Below, piece by piece: positions 37,178 to 48,032 of a DNA stretch of 64,000 nt (position 1 is its first letter; each line of letters starts with the position of its first letter). Source of the DNA: Agrostemma githago (Eukaryota; Streptophyta; Magnoliopsida; Caryophyllales; Caryophyllaceae); assembly GCA_958450325.1 (NCBI GenBank), contig OY288250.1, forward strand, positions 40,398,683 through 40,462,682, read 5' to 3'. Under the pieces are notes generated by a model. That model had not been told where the DNA came from, did not search any database, and saw only the letters and a list, made by a program, of their open reading frames with translations. The position numbers and the translations under genes are program-made.

Positions 37178-38056
37178 TTTGGTTTTGGGGTATGTGATAG
37201 TGGGTCGGAACAAACCGACTTAATAGCTCCAAATGCCGGCGTGACGAAGTAGTCGGTCAGCCGTGGTCTATAAAGGCTTAAGTAGGTACCCTTAATGATA
37301 TTGTAGGCCTTTTTGATGCCTTCTCGGACAACGTTACCCGAGGTCAGAGCGTACCCTAGGCCGAAGTGCGAGTCTTCGTTGTTCAGTACCTCAATAATCT
37401 TCCCAGCTGGAAGATATGACCTTGAGGTAGCTCCCGGAAAATACCCCAAATTCTGTAGCATCATGTCGATGCTAGTGGTGAAATAAGCCCTTAAGAGGTA
37501 TTCCTCCTCGATCATTCCCAAAAAATCGAACCCTCGAAGGTCCGCGCGGCTCGTGGCGTTGCAGCTAGCCACGGTCATGGGTGTTGCCTCTAAAGTAATA
37601 ACATTATCTTGCATGGGCAACTTGATTTTTTGATGGAGGTGGAAGATACCGCCTTGACAGTGTGGATCCATGGCCTCCCGGGGAGTAGGTTGAAAAAATA
37701 GGTGACATCAATCACCTGGAATTCCAGCTCCTTTTCAACTGGGCCCGTTATGATTGTCAGTTTAATGGCCCCAGCTACCGACTTTGGGCTCCAATCAAAA
37801 GCATGGATGGTTTGAGCAGTCGGGATGTAGTCAGCCTCGGTAATGCCGAGGGCTTTGGCGGTCCTTAGAGGAAGGATGTTCACAGCACACCCATCGTCAA
37901 TTAGGGTCATCGGAAGATATTTCCCCTGGCATATCACCGTGATGTACAGGGCAAGTTGTGGGAGACCCCGAACAGTGGTAGATCAGACTCAGGGAAGGTA
38001 ATGAGCGGACCTTCTTCCTTGAACTTACCCTTGAAATAGTTGCATTCCCGAGCTAA
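37178..38056 (-). pseudogene. Unit 32, simple 879 bp monomer
   Basis: Protease 37590-37937 (DDGCA, YFFNLLPGRPW). Downstream frame 37054-37671 is SRAD/FLGM at its start but TPAFGA and TPKPN at its end, markers shared with units 35 and 37, so this unit looks recombinant. Confidence 0.84.
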
Positions 38057-38936
38057 TTTGGTCTCGGGGTATGTGATAGTGGGTCGGATCAGACCGACTT
38101 AATAGCTCCGAATACCGGCGTGACGAAGTAGTCGGTCAGCCGTGGTCTATAAGGGCTTAAATAGGTACCCTTAATGATATTGTAGGCCTTTTCGATGCCT
38201 TCTCGGACAACGTTGCCCGAGGTCAAGGCGTACCCTAGGCCGAAGTGTGAGTCTTCGTTGTTTAGGACCTCAAAAATCTTCCCAGCTGGAAGATATGGCC
38301 TTGAGGTAGCTCCCGGAAAATACCCCAAATTCTGTAGCATCATATCGATGCTAGTGGTGAAATAAGGTCTGAAGAGGTACTCTTCCTCGATCACTCCCAC
38401 AAAATCGAACCCTCGAAGGTCCGTGCGGCCCGTGGCATTGCAGCTAGCCACGGTCATGGGGGTTGCCTCTAAATTAATAACATTATCTTGCATGGGCAAC
38501 TTGATTTTTTGATGGAGGTGGAAGATACCGCCTTGACAGTGTGGATCCATGGCCTCCCGAAGAGTAGGTTGAAAGAAGAGGTGACAACAATCACCTGGAA
38601 TTCCAGCTCCTTTTCAATTGGGCCCGTTATGATTGTCATTATAATGGCCCCAGCTACCGACTTTGGGCTCCAATCAAAAGCATGGATGGTTTGAGCAGTC
38701 GGGATGTAGTCAGCCTCGGTAATGCCGAGGGCTTTGGCGGTCCTTATAGGAAGGATGTTCACAGCAGACCCATCGTCAATTAGGGTCATCGGAAGATATT
38801 TTCCCCAGCATATCACCGTGATGTACAGAGCCAAGTTGTGGGAGACCCCGAACGGTGGTAGATCAGACTTAGGGAAGGTAATGAGCGGACCTTCTTCCTT
38901 GAACTTACCCTTGAAATAGTTGCATTCCCGAGCTAA
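38057..38936 (-). pseudogene. Unit 33, simple 880 bp monomer
   Basis: Protease 38469-38834 (DDGSA, CWGKY, private GPIEK) and downstream frame 38089-38550. Matches unit 30 at +2639 bp. Confidence 0.84.
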
Positions 38937-39816
38937 TTTGGTCTCGGGGTATGTGATAGTGGGTCGGAACAGACCGACTTAATAGCTCCGAATACCGGCG
39001 TGACGAAGTAGTCGGTCAGCCGTGGTCTATAAGGGCTTAAATAGGTACCCTTAATGATATTGTAGGCCTTTTCGATGCCTTCTCGGACAACGTTGCCCGA
39101 GGTCAGAACGTACCCTAAGCCGAAGTGTGAGTCTTCGTTGTTCAGGACCTCAATAATCTTCCCAGCTGGAAGATATGGCCTTGAGGTAGCTCCCGGAAAA
39201 TACCCCAAATTCTGTAGCATCATATCGATGCTAGTGGTGAAATAAGGCCTGAAGAGGTACTCTTCCTCGATCACTCCCACAAAATCGAACCCTCGAAGGT
39301 CCGTGCGGCCCGTGGCGTTGCAGCTAGCCACGGTCATGGGGGTTGCCTCTAAATTAATAACATTATCTTGCATGGGCAACTTGATTTTTTGATGGAGGTG
39401 GAAGATACCGCTTTGACAGTGTGGATCCATGGCCTCCCGAGGAGTAGGTTGAAAGAAGAGGTGACAACAATCACCTGGAATTCCAGCTCCTTTTCAACTG
39501 GGCCCGTTATGATTGTCATTATAATGGCCCCAGCTACTGACTTTGGGCTCCAATCAAAAGCATGGATGGTTTGAGCAGTCGGGATGTAGTCAGCCTCGGT
39601 AATGCCGAGGGCTTTAGCGGTCCTTATAGGAAGGATGTTCACAGTACACCCATCGTCAATTAGGGTCATCGGAAGATATTTCCCCCGGCATATCACCGTG
39701 ATGTACAGGGCCAAGTTGTGGGAGACCCCGAACGGTGGTAGATCAGACTCAGGGAAGGTAATGAGCGGACCTTCTTCCTTGAACTTACCCTTGAAATAGT
39801 TGCATTCCCGAGCCAA
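38937..39816 (-). pseudogene. Unit 34, simple 880 bp monomer
   Basis: Protease 39349-39852 (167 codons, DDGCT) and downstream frame 38933-39430. The translated frames are identical to unit 31 as far as I compared them. Confidence 0.85.
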
Positions 39817-40694
39817 TTTGGTTTTGGGGTATGTGATAGTGGGTCGGAACAAACCGACTTAATAGCTCCAAATGCCGGCGTGACGAAGTAGTCGGTCAGC
39901 CGTGGTCTATAAAGGCTTAAGTAGGTACCCTTAATGATATTGTAGGCCTTTTTGATGCCTTCTCGGACAACGTTACCCGAGGTCAGAGCGTACCCTAGGC
40001 CGAAGTGCGAGTCTTCGTTGTTCAGTACCTCAATAATCTTCCCAGCTGGAAGATATGACCTTGAGGTAGCTCCCGGAAAATACCCCAAATTCTGTAGCAT
40101 CATATCGATTCTAGTGGTGAAATAAGGCTTGAAGAGGTATTCCTCCTCGATCATTCCCACAAAATCGAACCCTCGAAGGTCCGCGCGGCTCGTGGCGTTG
40201 CAGCTACCCACGGTCATGGGGGTTGCCTCTAAAGTAATAACATTATCTTGCAGGGGCAACTTGATTTTTTGATGGAGGGTGGAAGATACCGCCTTGACAG
40301 TGTGGATCCATGGCTTCCCGAGGAGTAGGTTGAAAGAAGAGGTGACAACAATCACCTGGAATTCCAGCTCCTTTTAAACTTGGCCCGTTATGATTGTCAG
40401 TATAATGGCCCCAGCTACTGACTTTGGGCTCCAATCAAAAGCATGGATGGTTTGAGCAGTCGGGTAGTCAGCCTCGGTAATGCCGAGGGCTTTGGCGGTC
40501 CTTAGAGGAAGGATGTTCACAGCAGACCCATCGTCAATTAGGGTCATCAGAAGATATTTCCCCCGGCATATCACCGTGATGTACAGGGCCAAGTTGTTGG
40601 AGACCCCGAACGGTGGTAGATCAGACTCAGGGAAGGTATTGAGCGGACCTTCTTCCTTGAACTTACCCTTGAAATAGTTGCATTCCCGAGCCAA
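39817..40694 (-). pseudogene. Unit 35, simple 878 bp monomer, single break
   Basis: Protease part 40374-40694 (DDGSA) lacks one Ile codon in EADY-PTAQ (the 3-base deletion that gives 878 bp) and ends at TAA before KELEF. The second part 39693-40355 (220 codons) keeps the CCC run and no RMDL stop. Its distal end (TPAFGA) matches unit 32. Confidence 0.85.
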
Positions 40695-41574
40695 TTTGGT
40701 CTCGGGGTATGTGATAGTGGGTCGGAACAGACCGACTTAATAGCTCCAAATACCGGCGTGACGAAGTAGTCGGTCAGCCGTGGTCTATAAAGGCTTAAGT
40801 AGGTACCCTTAATGTTATTGTAGGCCTTTTCGATTCCTTCTCGGACAACGTTGCCCGAGGTCAGAGCGTACCCTAAGCCGAAGTGTGAGTCTTCGTTGTT
40901 CAGGACCTCAATAATCTTCCCAGGTGGAAGATATAGCCTTGAGGTAGCTCCCGGAAAATACCCCAAATTCTGTAGCATCATGTCGATGCTAGTGGTTAAA
41001 TAAGCCCTTAAGAGGTATTCCTCCTCGATCATTCCCACAAAATCGAACCCTCGAAGGTCCGCGCGGCTCGTGGCGTTGCAGCTAGCCACGGTCATGGGGG
41101 TTGCCTCTAAAGTAATAACATTATCTTGCATGGGCAACTTGATTTTTTGATGCAGGTGGAAGATACCGCCTTGACAGTGTGGATCCATGGCCTCCCGAGG
41201 AGTAGGTTGAAAGAATAGGTGACATCAATCACCTGGAATTCCAGCTCCTTTTCAACTGGGCCCGTTATGATTGTCAGTTTAATGGCCCCAGCTACCGACT
41301 TTGGGCTCCAATAAAAATCATGGATGGTTTGAGCAGTCGGGATGTAGTCAGCCTCGGTAATGCCGAGGGCTTTCGCGGTCCTTAGAGGAAGGATGTTCAC
41401 AGCACACCCATCGTCAATTATGGTCATCGGAAGATATTTCCCCCGGCATATCACCGTGATGTACAGGGCCAAGTTGTGGGAGACCCCGAACGGTGGTAGA
41501 TCAGACTCAGGGGAGGTAATGAGCGGACCTTCTTCCTTGAACTTACCCTTGAAATAGTTGCATTCCCGAGCCAA
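40695..41574 (-). pseudogene. Unit 36, simple 880 bp monomer
   Basis: Protease 41107-41574 (155 codons, DDGCA, HDFYW and QVIDVTYSF variants), then the CC frameshift. Downstream frame 40571-41188 has the PPGK marker seen otherwise only in unit 16. Confidence 0.84.
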
Positions 41575-42454
41575 TTTGGTTTTGGGGTATGTGATAGTGG
41601 GTCGGAACAGACCGACTTAATAACTCCAAATGCCGGCGTGACGAAGTAGTCGGTCAGCCGTGGTCTATAAAGGCTTAAGTAGGTACCCTTAATGATATTG
41701 TAGGCCTTTTTGATGCCTTCTCGGACAACGTTACCCGAGGTCAGAGCGTACCCTAGGCCGAAGTGCGAGTCTTCGTTGTTCAGTACCTCAATAATCTTCC
41801 CAGCTGGAACATATGGCCTTGAGGTAGCTCCCGGAAAATACCCCAAATTCTGTAGCATCATATCGATGCTAGTGGTGAAATAAGGCCTGAAGAGGTATTC
41901 TTCCTCGATCATTCCCACAAAATCGAACCCTCGAAGGTCCGTGCGGCTCGTGGCGTTGCAGCTAGCCACGGTCATGGGGGTTGCCCCTAAAGTAATAACA
42001 TTATCTTGCATGGGCAACTTGATTTTTTGATGGAGGTGGAAGATACCGCCTTGACAGTGTGGATCCATGGCCTCCCGAGGAGTAGGTTGAAAGAAGAGGT
42101 GACAACAATCACCTAGAATTCCAGCTCCTTTTCAACTTGGCCCGTTATGATTGTCAGTTTAATGGCCCCACCTACGGACTTTCGGCTCCAATCAAAAGCA
42201 TGGATAGTTTGAGCAGTCGGGATGTAGTCAGCCTCGGTAATGCCGAGGGCTTTCGCGGTCCTTAGAGGAAGGATGTTCACAGCACACCCATCGTCAATTA
42301 GGGTCATCGGAAGATATTTCCCCCGGCATATCACCGTGATGTACAGGGCCAAGTTGTGGGAGACCCCGAACGGTGGTAGATCAGACTCAGGGAAGGTAAT
42401 GCGCGGACCTTCTTCCTTGAACTTACCCTTGAAATAGTTGCATTCCCGAGCCAA
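41575..42454 (-). pseudogene. Unit 37, simple 880 bp monomer
   Basis: Protease 42113-42454 (DDGCA) ends at a CAG to TAG stop after ELEF, the same stop as in unit 3 but in a different background. Downstream frame 41451-42068 carries TLGAT and TPAFGV. Confidence 0.83.
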
Positions 42455-43821
42455 TTTGGTCTCGGGGTATGTGATAGTGGGTTGGAACAGACCGTCTTAA
42501 TAGCTCCAAATACCGGCGTGACGAAGTAGTCGGTCAGCCGTGGTCTATAAAGGCTTAAGTAGGTACCCTTAATGATATTGTAGGCCTTTTCGATGCCTTC
42601 TCGGACAACGTTGCCCGAGGTCAGAGCGTACACTAGGCCGAAGTGCGAGTCTTCGTTGTTCAGGACCTCAATAATCTTCCCAGCTGGAAGATATGGCCTT
42701 GAGGTAGCTCCCGGAAAATACCCCAAACTCTGTAGCATCATATCGATTCTAGTGGTGAAATAAGGCCTGAAGAGGTATTCCTCCTCGATCATTCCCACAA
42801 AATCGAACCCTCGAAGGTCTGCGCGGCTCGTGGCGTTGCAGCTAGCCACGGTCATGGGGGTTGCCTCTAAAGTAATAACATTATCTTGCATGGGCAACTT
42901 GATTTTTTGATGGAGGTGGAAGATACCGCCTTGACAGTGTGGATGCATGGCCTCCCGAGGAGTAGGTTGAAAGAATAGGTGACATCAATCACCTAGAATT
43001 CCAGCTCCTTTTCAACTGGGCCCGTTATGATTGTCAGTTTAATGGCCCCAGCTATCGACTTTGGGCTCCAATCAAAAGAATGGATGGTCTGAGCAGTTGC
43101 CCGAGGTTAGAGCGTACCCTAGGCCGAAGTGTGAGTCTTCGTTGTTCAGGACCTCAATAATCTTCCCAATTGGAAGATATGGCCTTGAGGTAGCTCCCGG
43201 AAAATACCTCAAATTCTATAGCATCATATCGATGCTAGTGGTGAAATAAGGCCTGAAGAGGTATTCCTCCTCGATCATTCCCACAAAATCGAACCCTCAA
43301 AGGTCCATGCGGCTCGTGGCATTGCAGCTAGCCACGGTCATGGGGGTTGCCTCTAAAGTAATAACATTATCTTGCAGGGGCAACTTGATTTTTTGATGGA
43401 GGGTGGAAGATACCGCCTTGACAGTGTGGATCCATGGCTTCCCGAGGAGTAGGTTGAAAGAAGAGGTGACAACAATCACCTGGAATTCCAGGTACTTTTA
43501 AACTGGGCCCGTTAAGATTGTCAGTTTAATGGCCCCAGCTACCGACTTTGGGCTCCAATCAAAATCATGGATGGTTTGAGTAGTCGGGATGTAGTCAGCC
43601 TCGGTAATGCCGAGGGCTTTGGCGGTCCTTAGAGGAAGGATGTTCACAGCACACCCATCGTCAATTAGGGTCATCGGAAGATATTTCCCCCGGCATATAA
43701 CCGTGATGTACAGGGCCAAGTTGTGGGAGACCCCGAACGGTGGTAGAGCAGACTCAGGGAAGGTAATGAGCGGACCTTCTTCCTTGAACTTACCTTTGAA
43801 ATAGTTGCATTCCCGAGCCAA
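42455..43821 (-). pseudogene. Unit 38, 1367 bp fused dimer (only one in block III)
   Basis: Protease part 43498-43821 (DDGCA) with TAA after ITGPV; CCC-form part 43297-43479 with the RMDL stop. Junction 43097/43098. Second-half frame 42331-42948 opens MHPHC rather than MDPHC. Positioned like unit 16 at +21385 bp. Confidence 0.85.
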
Positions 43822-44702
43822 TTTGGTCTCGGGGTATGTGATAGTGGGTCGGAACAGACCGACTTAATAGCCCCAAATACCGGCGCGACGAAGTAGTCGG
43901 TCAGCCGTGGTCTATAAAGGCTTAAGTAGGTACCCTTAATGATATTGTAGGCCTTTTCGAGGCCTTCTCGGACAACGTTGCCCGAGGTCAGAGCGTACCC
44001 TAGGCCGAAGTGCGAGTCTTCGTTGTTCAGTACCTCAATAATCTTCCCAGCTGGAAGATATGGCCTTGAGGTAGCTCCCGGAAAATACCCCAAATTCTGT
44101 AGCATCATATCGATTCCAGTGGTGAAATAAGGCCTGAAGAGGTATTCTTCCTCGATCATTCCCATAAAATCGAACCCTCGAAGGTCCGTGCGGCTCGTGG
44201 CGTTGCAGCTAGCCACGGTCATGGGGGCTGCCTCTAAAGTAATAACATTATCTTGCAGGGGCAACTTGATTTTTTGATGGAGGGTGGAAGATACCGCCTT
44301 GACAGTGTGGATCCATGGTTTCCCGAGGATTAGGTTGAATGAATAGGTGACAACAATCACCTGGAATTCCAGCTCCTTTTAAACTGGGCCCGTTATGATT
44401 GTCAGTTTAATGGCCCAAGCTACCGACTTTGGGCTCCAATCAAAATCATGGATGGTTTGAGCAGTCGGGATGTAGTCAGCCTCGGTAATGCCGAGGGCTT
44501 TGGCGGTCCTTAGAGGAAGGATGTTCACAGCACACCCATCGTCAATTAGGGTCATCAGAAGATATTTCCCCCGGCATATCACCGTGATGTACAAGGCCAA
44601 GTTGTGGGAGACCCCGAACGGTGGTAGATCAGATTCAGGGAAGGTAATGAGCGGAACTTCTTCCTTGAACTTACCCTTGAAATAGTTGCATTCCCGAGCC
44701 AA
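43822..44702 (-). pseudogene. Unit 39, simple 881 bp monomer, single break
   Basis: Protease part 44379-44702 (DDGCA, GAW variant) ends at TAA after ITGPV. Second part 43671-44360 (229 codons) keeps the CCC run. Counterpart of unit 17. Confidence 0.85.
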
Positions 44703-45465
44703 TTTGGTCTCGGGGTATGTGATAGTGGGTCGGAACAGACCGACTTATTAGCTCCAAATACCGGCATGACGAAGTAGTCGGTCAGCCGTGGTCTATAAAG
44801 GCTTAAGTAGGTACCCTTAATGATATTGTAGGCCTTTTCGATGCCTTCTCGGACAACGTTGCCCGAGGTCAAGGCGTACCCTAGGCCGAAGTGGGAGTCT
44901 TCGTTGTTTAGGACCTCAAAAATCTTCCCAGCTGGAAGATATGGCCTTGAGGTAGCTCCCGGAAAATACCCCAAATTCTGTAGCATCATATCGATGCTAG
45001 TGGTGAAATAAGGCCTGAAGAGGTACTCTTCCTCGATCACTCCCACAAAATCGAACCCTCTAAGGTCCGTGCGGCCCGTGGCATTGCAGCTAGCCACGGT
45101 CATGGGGGTTGCCTCTAAATTAATAACATTATCTTGCATGGGCAACTTGATTTTTTGATGGAGGTGGAAGATACCGCCTTGATAGTGTGGATCCATGGCC
45201 TCCCGAGGAGTACGTTGAAAGAAGAGGTGACAACAATCACCTGGAATTCCAGCTCCTTTTCAACTGGGCCCGTTATGATTGTCATTATAATGGCCCCAGC
45301 TACTGACTTTGGGCTCCAATCAAAAGCATGGATGGTTTGAGCAGTCGGGATGTAGTCAGCCTCGGTAATGCCGAGGGCTTTGGCGGTCCTTATAGGAAGG
45401 ATGTTCACAGCAGACCCATCGTCAATTAGGGTCATCGGAAGATATTTCCCCCGGCATATCACCGT

Positions 45466-45470
45466 GATGT
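45466..45470. repeat. Target-site duplication GATGT, left of LTR copy 2
   Basis: Same five bases at the same unit position as for copy 1. Confidence 0.93.
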
Positions 45471-45826
45471 TGATGGGAAGGATTTGCCGTGAGTCCAACC
45501 GTCAATAATAAACCGACTATTCCTAGTGGGTAGCTAGGGCAAGTAGGGTCGATATCCACGGGGACGGTAGAGTAAGGTCTAGACTAGGTCCACTAAAACT
45601 AGGCTAAGTCACACAAACAAACACGAAGAAAGCTATAAAAGGAAATAATTGAGGAGGAGGAGTAAGAACTAGACTAATGAGCGAACTAATGAATAGACTA
45701 GAAGAGCGATATCCAACTAAAACGGTGAACTCAAATATGGAAAGAAGTGGGGTAGGTCGGGTTCATAGAGATAGAAAGATAATTGAGGTGATCGAGGGTA
45801 AAGGTGTCTCCTAATCGCTAGAGTCG

Positions 45827-45886
45827 GTCCGGGCTCTCGCAACTTAGACCGATGTCAAGGTGAGTCCGGGCTCTCGCAACTTAGAC
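45827..45886. repeat. 37 bp-spaced direct repeat in LTR copy 2
   Basis: The counterpart of the repeat in LTR copy 1, at an offset of 21385 bp. Confidence 0.75.
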
Positions 45887-46510
45887 TCTAGTCGGCACTC
45901 TCGTGACTATGACTATTCTCAACATTTCCACAAAATAAGCAATCAATGAGAAGATGAACACAAGCATGGGAAGCATGGCCACTACAACTCACACAAGCAT
46001 ATCAACAAACACATGGAGTGCTTACAATGTGACTAACAACAAAGATACAACCTTTTCCCCTTAATCAACCCTAATCATCCATAATCTACCCCTAATCCCC
46101 CTACTAACCCCACAAAGAAACTACTCACTTATAATCAAAGAGAAACTAACAATTATAAGAGAAAACAAACTCACAAACCAAACATCCATTATGAACAATG
46201 AGAACAATAGTAATAACAATATAAAAAGATTGAAACTAGAATAAATAAACTAAGAACAAGAGTAAAGATGATTATACCAATACTAGATGAGGAAAAGATG
46301 AGAACTTGTATAAATAAGACACCCAAAATAGAACTCCAAGGTTGTCAATCTTGGAGTAATCTTCAAGAATCTTCTTAATACAAGATTAATTACAATGATT
46401 AACTAGGGATTAAGGAAAGATTAGAACTAATGAATGAGAGTAGATCTAGGGTTTTTAGGCTTAAACTAAGGTGGGTTAACATCAGATGTCTTAAGATTAC
46501 AAGAAGGGAG

Positions 46511-46519
46511 TATATATAT
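46511..46519 (-). promoter_or_regulatory. Candidate TATA box of LTR copy 2
   Basis: The same TATATATAT and downstream context as in the other copy, unchanged despite substitutions elsewhere. Confidence 0.4.
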
Positions 46520-46571
46520 GGGTACAAGAATGAGGAAGAAGAAAAGAGAGGAGCGGGTGAGCTGTAGCCCG

Positions 46572-46698
46572 TCCCGATCGGGAAGGGTTCTTCTTTCCCG
46601 ATCGGGAAGGGCTCAACCCGATCGGGAAGGACCCACAGTAGCGCTCCTAAATGTGCATCCCTTCCCGATCGGGAAGGCCACCATCCCGACCGGGAAGG
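46572..46698. repeat. Cluster of five GATCGGGAA palindromes, LTR copy 2
   Basis: Copies at about 46572, 46594, 46616, 46662 and the GACCGG variant at 46684. One more than in the other LTR, which accounts for the 21 bp length difference. Confidence 0.8.
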
Positions 46699-46957
46699 GT
46701 CTTGTATGCCTTCCTTTAATGCTCCTTGGTCCTTCCTTGCCTCTCATGGGCTTCCCACCGATTCTTGGGACTCGGGATCGGGTCTCGGAGGCTCGGGATT
46801 GGGTCCCAAGATCTCGGGGTCGATTCCGAGGTCTCGAGTCATCGTTCCTTCATCTCGTTGGCTCCAAAATGTGCATGCATTGAGTCGGAATCGCTCCAAC
46901 TCTTCCAATTCGGCCTCGGGAACCTAAAACGAACTGAAGGAGGCATAAGAAGCCCAT

Positions 46958-46980
46958 GAATCGCTCCAAAGGAGCGATTC
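46958..46980. repeat. Perfect 10-bp-arm inverted repeat, LTR copy 2
   Basis: Identical arms and loop to the other LTR copy. Confidence 0.8.
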
Positions 46981-47036
46981 CACAAGGAAAAAGGGACCAA
47001 AACACAACAATTAAGCACTACAAACTACACTTATCA

Positions 47037-47041
47037 GATGT
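47037..47041. repeat. Target-site duplication GATGT, right of LTR copy 2
   Basis: Follows TTATCA of the LTR and continues as ACAGGGCC of the array. Confidence 0.93.
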
Positions 47042-47153
47042 ACAGGGCCAAGTTGTGGGAGACCCCGAACGGTGGTAGATCAGACTCAGGGAAGGAAATG
47101 AGCGGACCTTCTTCCTTGAACTTACTCTTGAAATAGTTGCATTCTTGAGCCAA

Positions 47154-48032
47154 TTTGGTCTCGGGGTATGTGATAGTGGGTCGGAACAGACCGACTTAAT
47201 AGCTTCGAATACCAGCGTGACGAAGTAGTCGGTCAGCCGTGGTCTAAAAGGGCTTAAGTAGGTACCCTTAATGATATTGTAGGCCTTTTCGATTCCTTCT
47301 CGGACAACGTTGCCCGAGGTCAGAGCGTACCCTAAGCCGAAGTGTGAGTCTTCGTTGTTCAGGACCTCAATAATCTTCCCAGCTGGAAGATATGGCCTTG
47401 AGGTAGCTCCCGGAAAATACCCCAAATTCTGTAGCATCATGTCGATGCTAGTGGTGAAATAAGCCCTTAAGAGGTAGTCCTCCTCGATCATTCCCACAAA
47501 ATCGAACCCTCGAAGGTCCGCGCGGCTCGTGGCGTTGCAGCCAGCCACGGTCATGGGGGTTGCCTCTAAAGTAATAACATTATCTTGCATGGGCAACTTG
47601 ATTTTTTGATGGAGGTGGAAGATACCGCCTTGACAGTGTGGATCCATGGCCTCCCGAGGAGTAGGTTGAAAGAATAGGTGACATCAATCACCTGGAATTC
47701 CAGCTCCTTTTCAACTGGCCCCGTTATGATTGTCAGTTTAATGGCCCCAGCTACCGACTTTGGGCTCCAATCAAAAGCATGGATGGTTTGAGCAGTCGGG
47801 ATGTAGTCAGCCTCGGTAATGCCGAGGGCTTTGGCGGTCCTTAGAGGAAGGATGTTCACAGCACACCCATCGTCAATTAGGGTCATCGGAAGATATTTCC
47901 CCCGGCATATCACCGTGATGTACAGGGCAAGTTGTGGGAGACCCCGAACAGTGGTAGATCAGACTCAGGGAAGGTAATGAGCGGACCTTCTTCCTTGAAC
48001 TTACCCTTGAAATAGTTGCATTCCCGAGCTAA
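47154..48032 (-). pseudogene. Unit 41, simple 879 bp monomer
   Basis: Protease 47566-47913 (DDGCA) after the one-base deletion. Downstream frame 47018-47647 has AGCNATS like unit 19, its counterpart at +21406 bp. Confidence 0.83.

Larger units (their letters stand above)
25631..45470 (-). repeat. Gag-pro satellite array, block III (units 18-40)
   Basis: Mostly simple units of 879 or 880 bp, with only one fused dimer (unit 38). Units of 879 bp lack one base in the Leu-Ala codons before the protease strand YITVIC and nearly all carry Asp-Asp-Gly-Cys in place of Asp-Asp-Gly-Ser. Two downstream-domain subtypes alternate (units 22-27). Units 30-32 recur as units 33-35 at an offset of 2639 bp. Confidence 0.93.
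45471..47036 (-). mobile_element. 1.5 kb solo LTR, copy 2
   Basis: 1566 bp, nearly the same sequence as the copy at 24086; by eye only some two dozen substitutions plus one 21 bp gain in the palindrome cluster. The right end reads CACTTATCA instead of CACTAATCA. It has the same GATGT target, the same insertion codon and matching flanks at an offset of 21385 bp. It was therefore copied together with surrounding array units, not inserted independently. Confidence 0.88.
44703..47153 (-). pseudogene. Unit 40, 880 bp monomer split by second 1.5 kb LTR
   Basis: The LTR 45471-47036 sits at the same codon as in unit 18; without it and one GATGT the unit is 880 bp. Left remnant 45115-45498 (DDGSA). 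Downstream frame 44579-45196 is the NLEAT/GRTD subtype. Confidence 0.85.

Noticed and set aside
24086..47036. The two 1.5 kb LTRs as the two ends of one 23 kb element containing the array
   Set aside because: Each LTR has its own GATGT on both sides and joins array sequence directly, with no primer-binding site or polypurine tract at the inner edges. Matching flanks at 21385 bp fit block duplication better.
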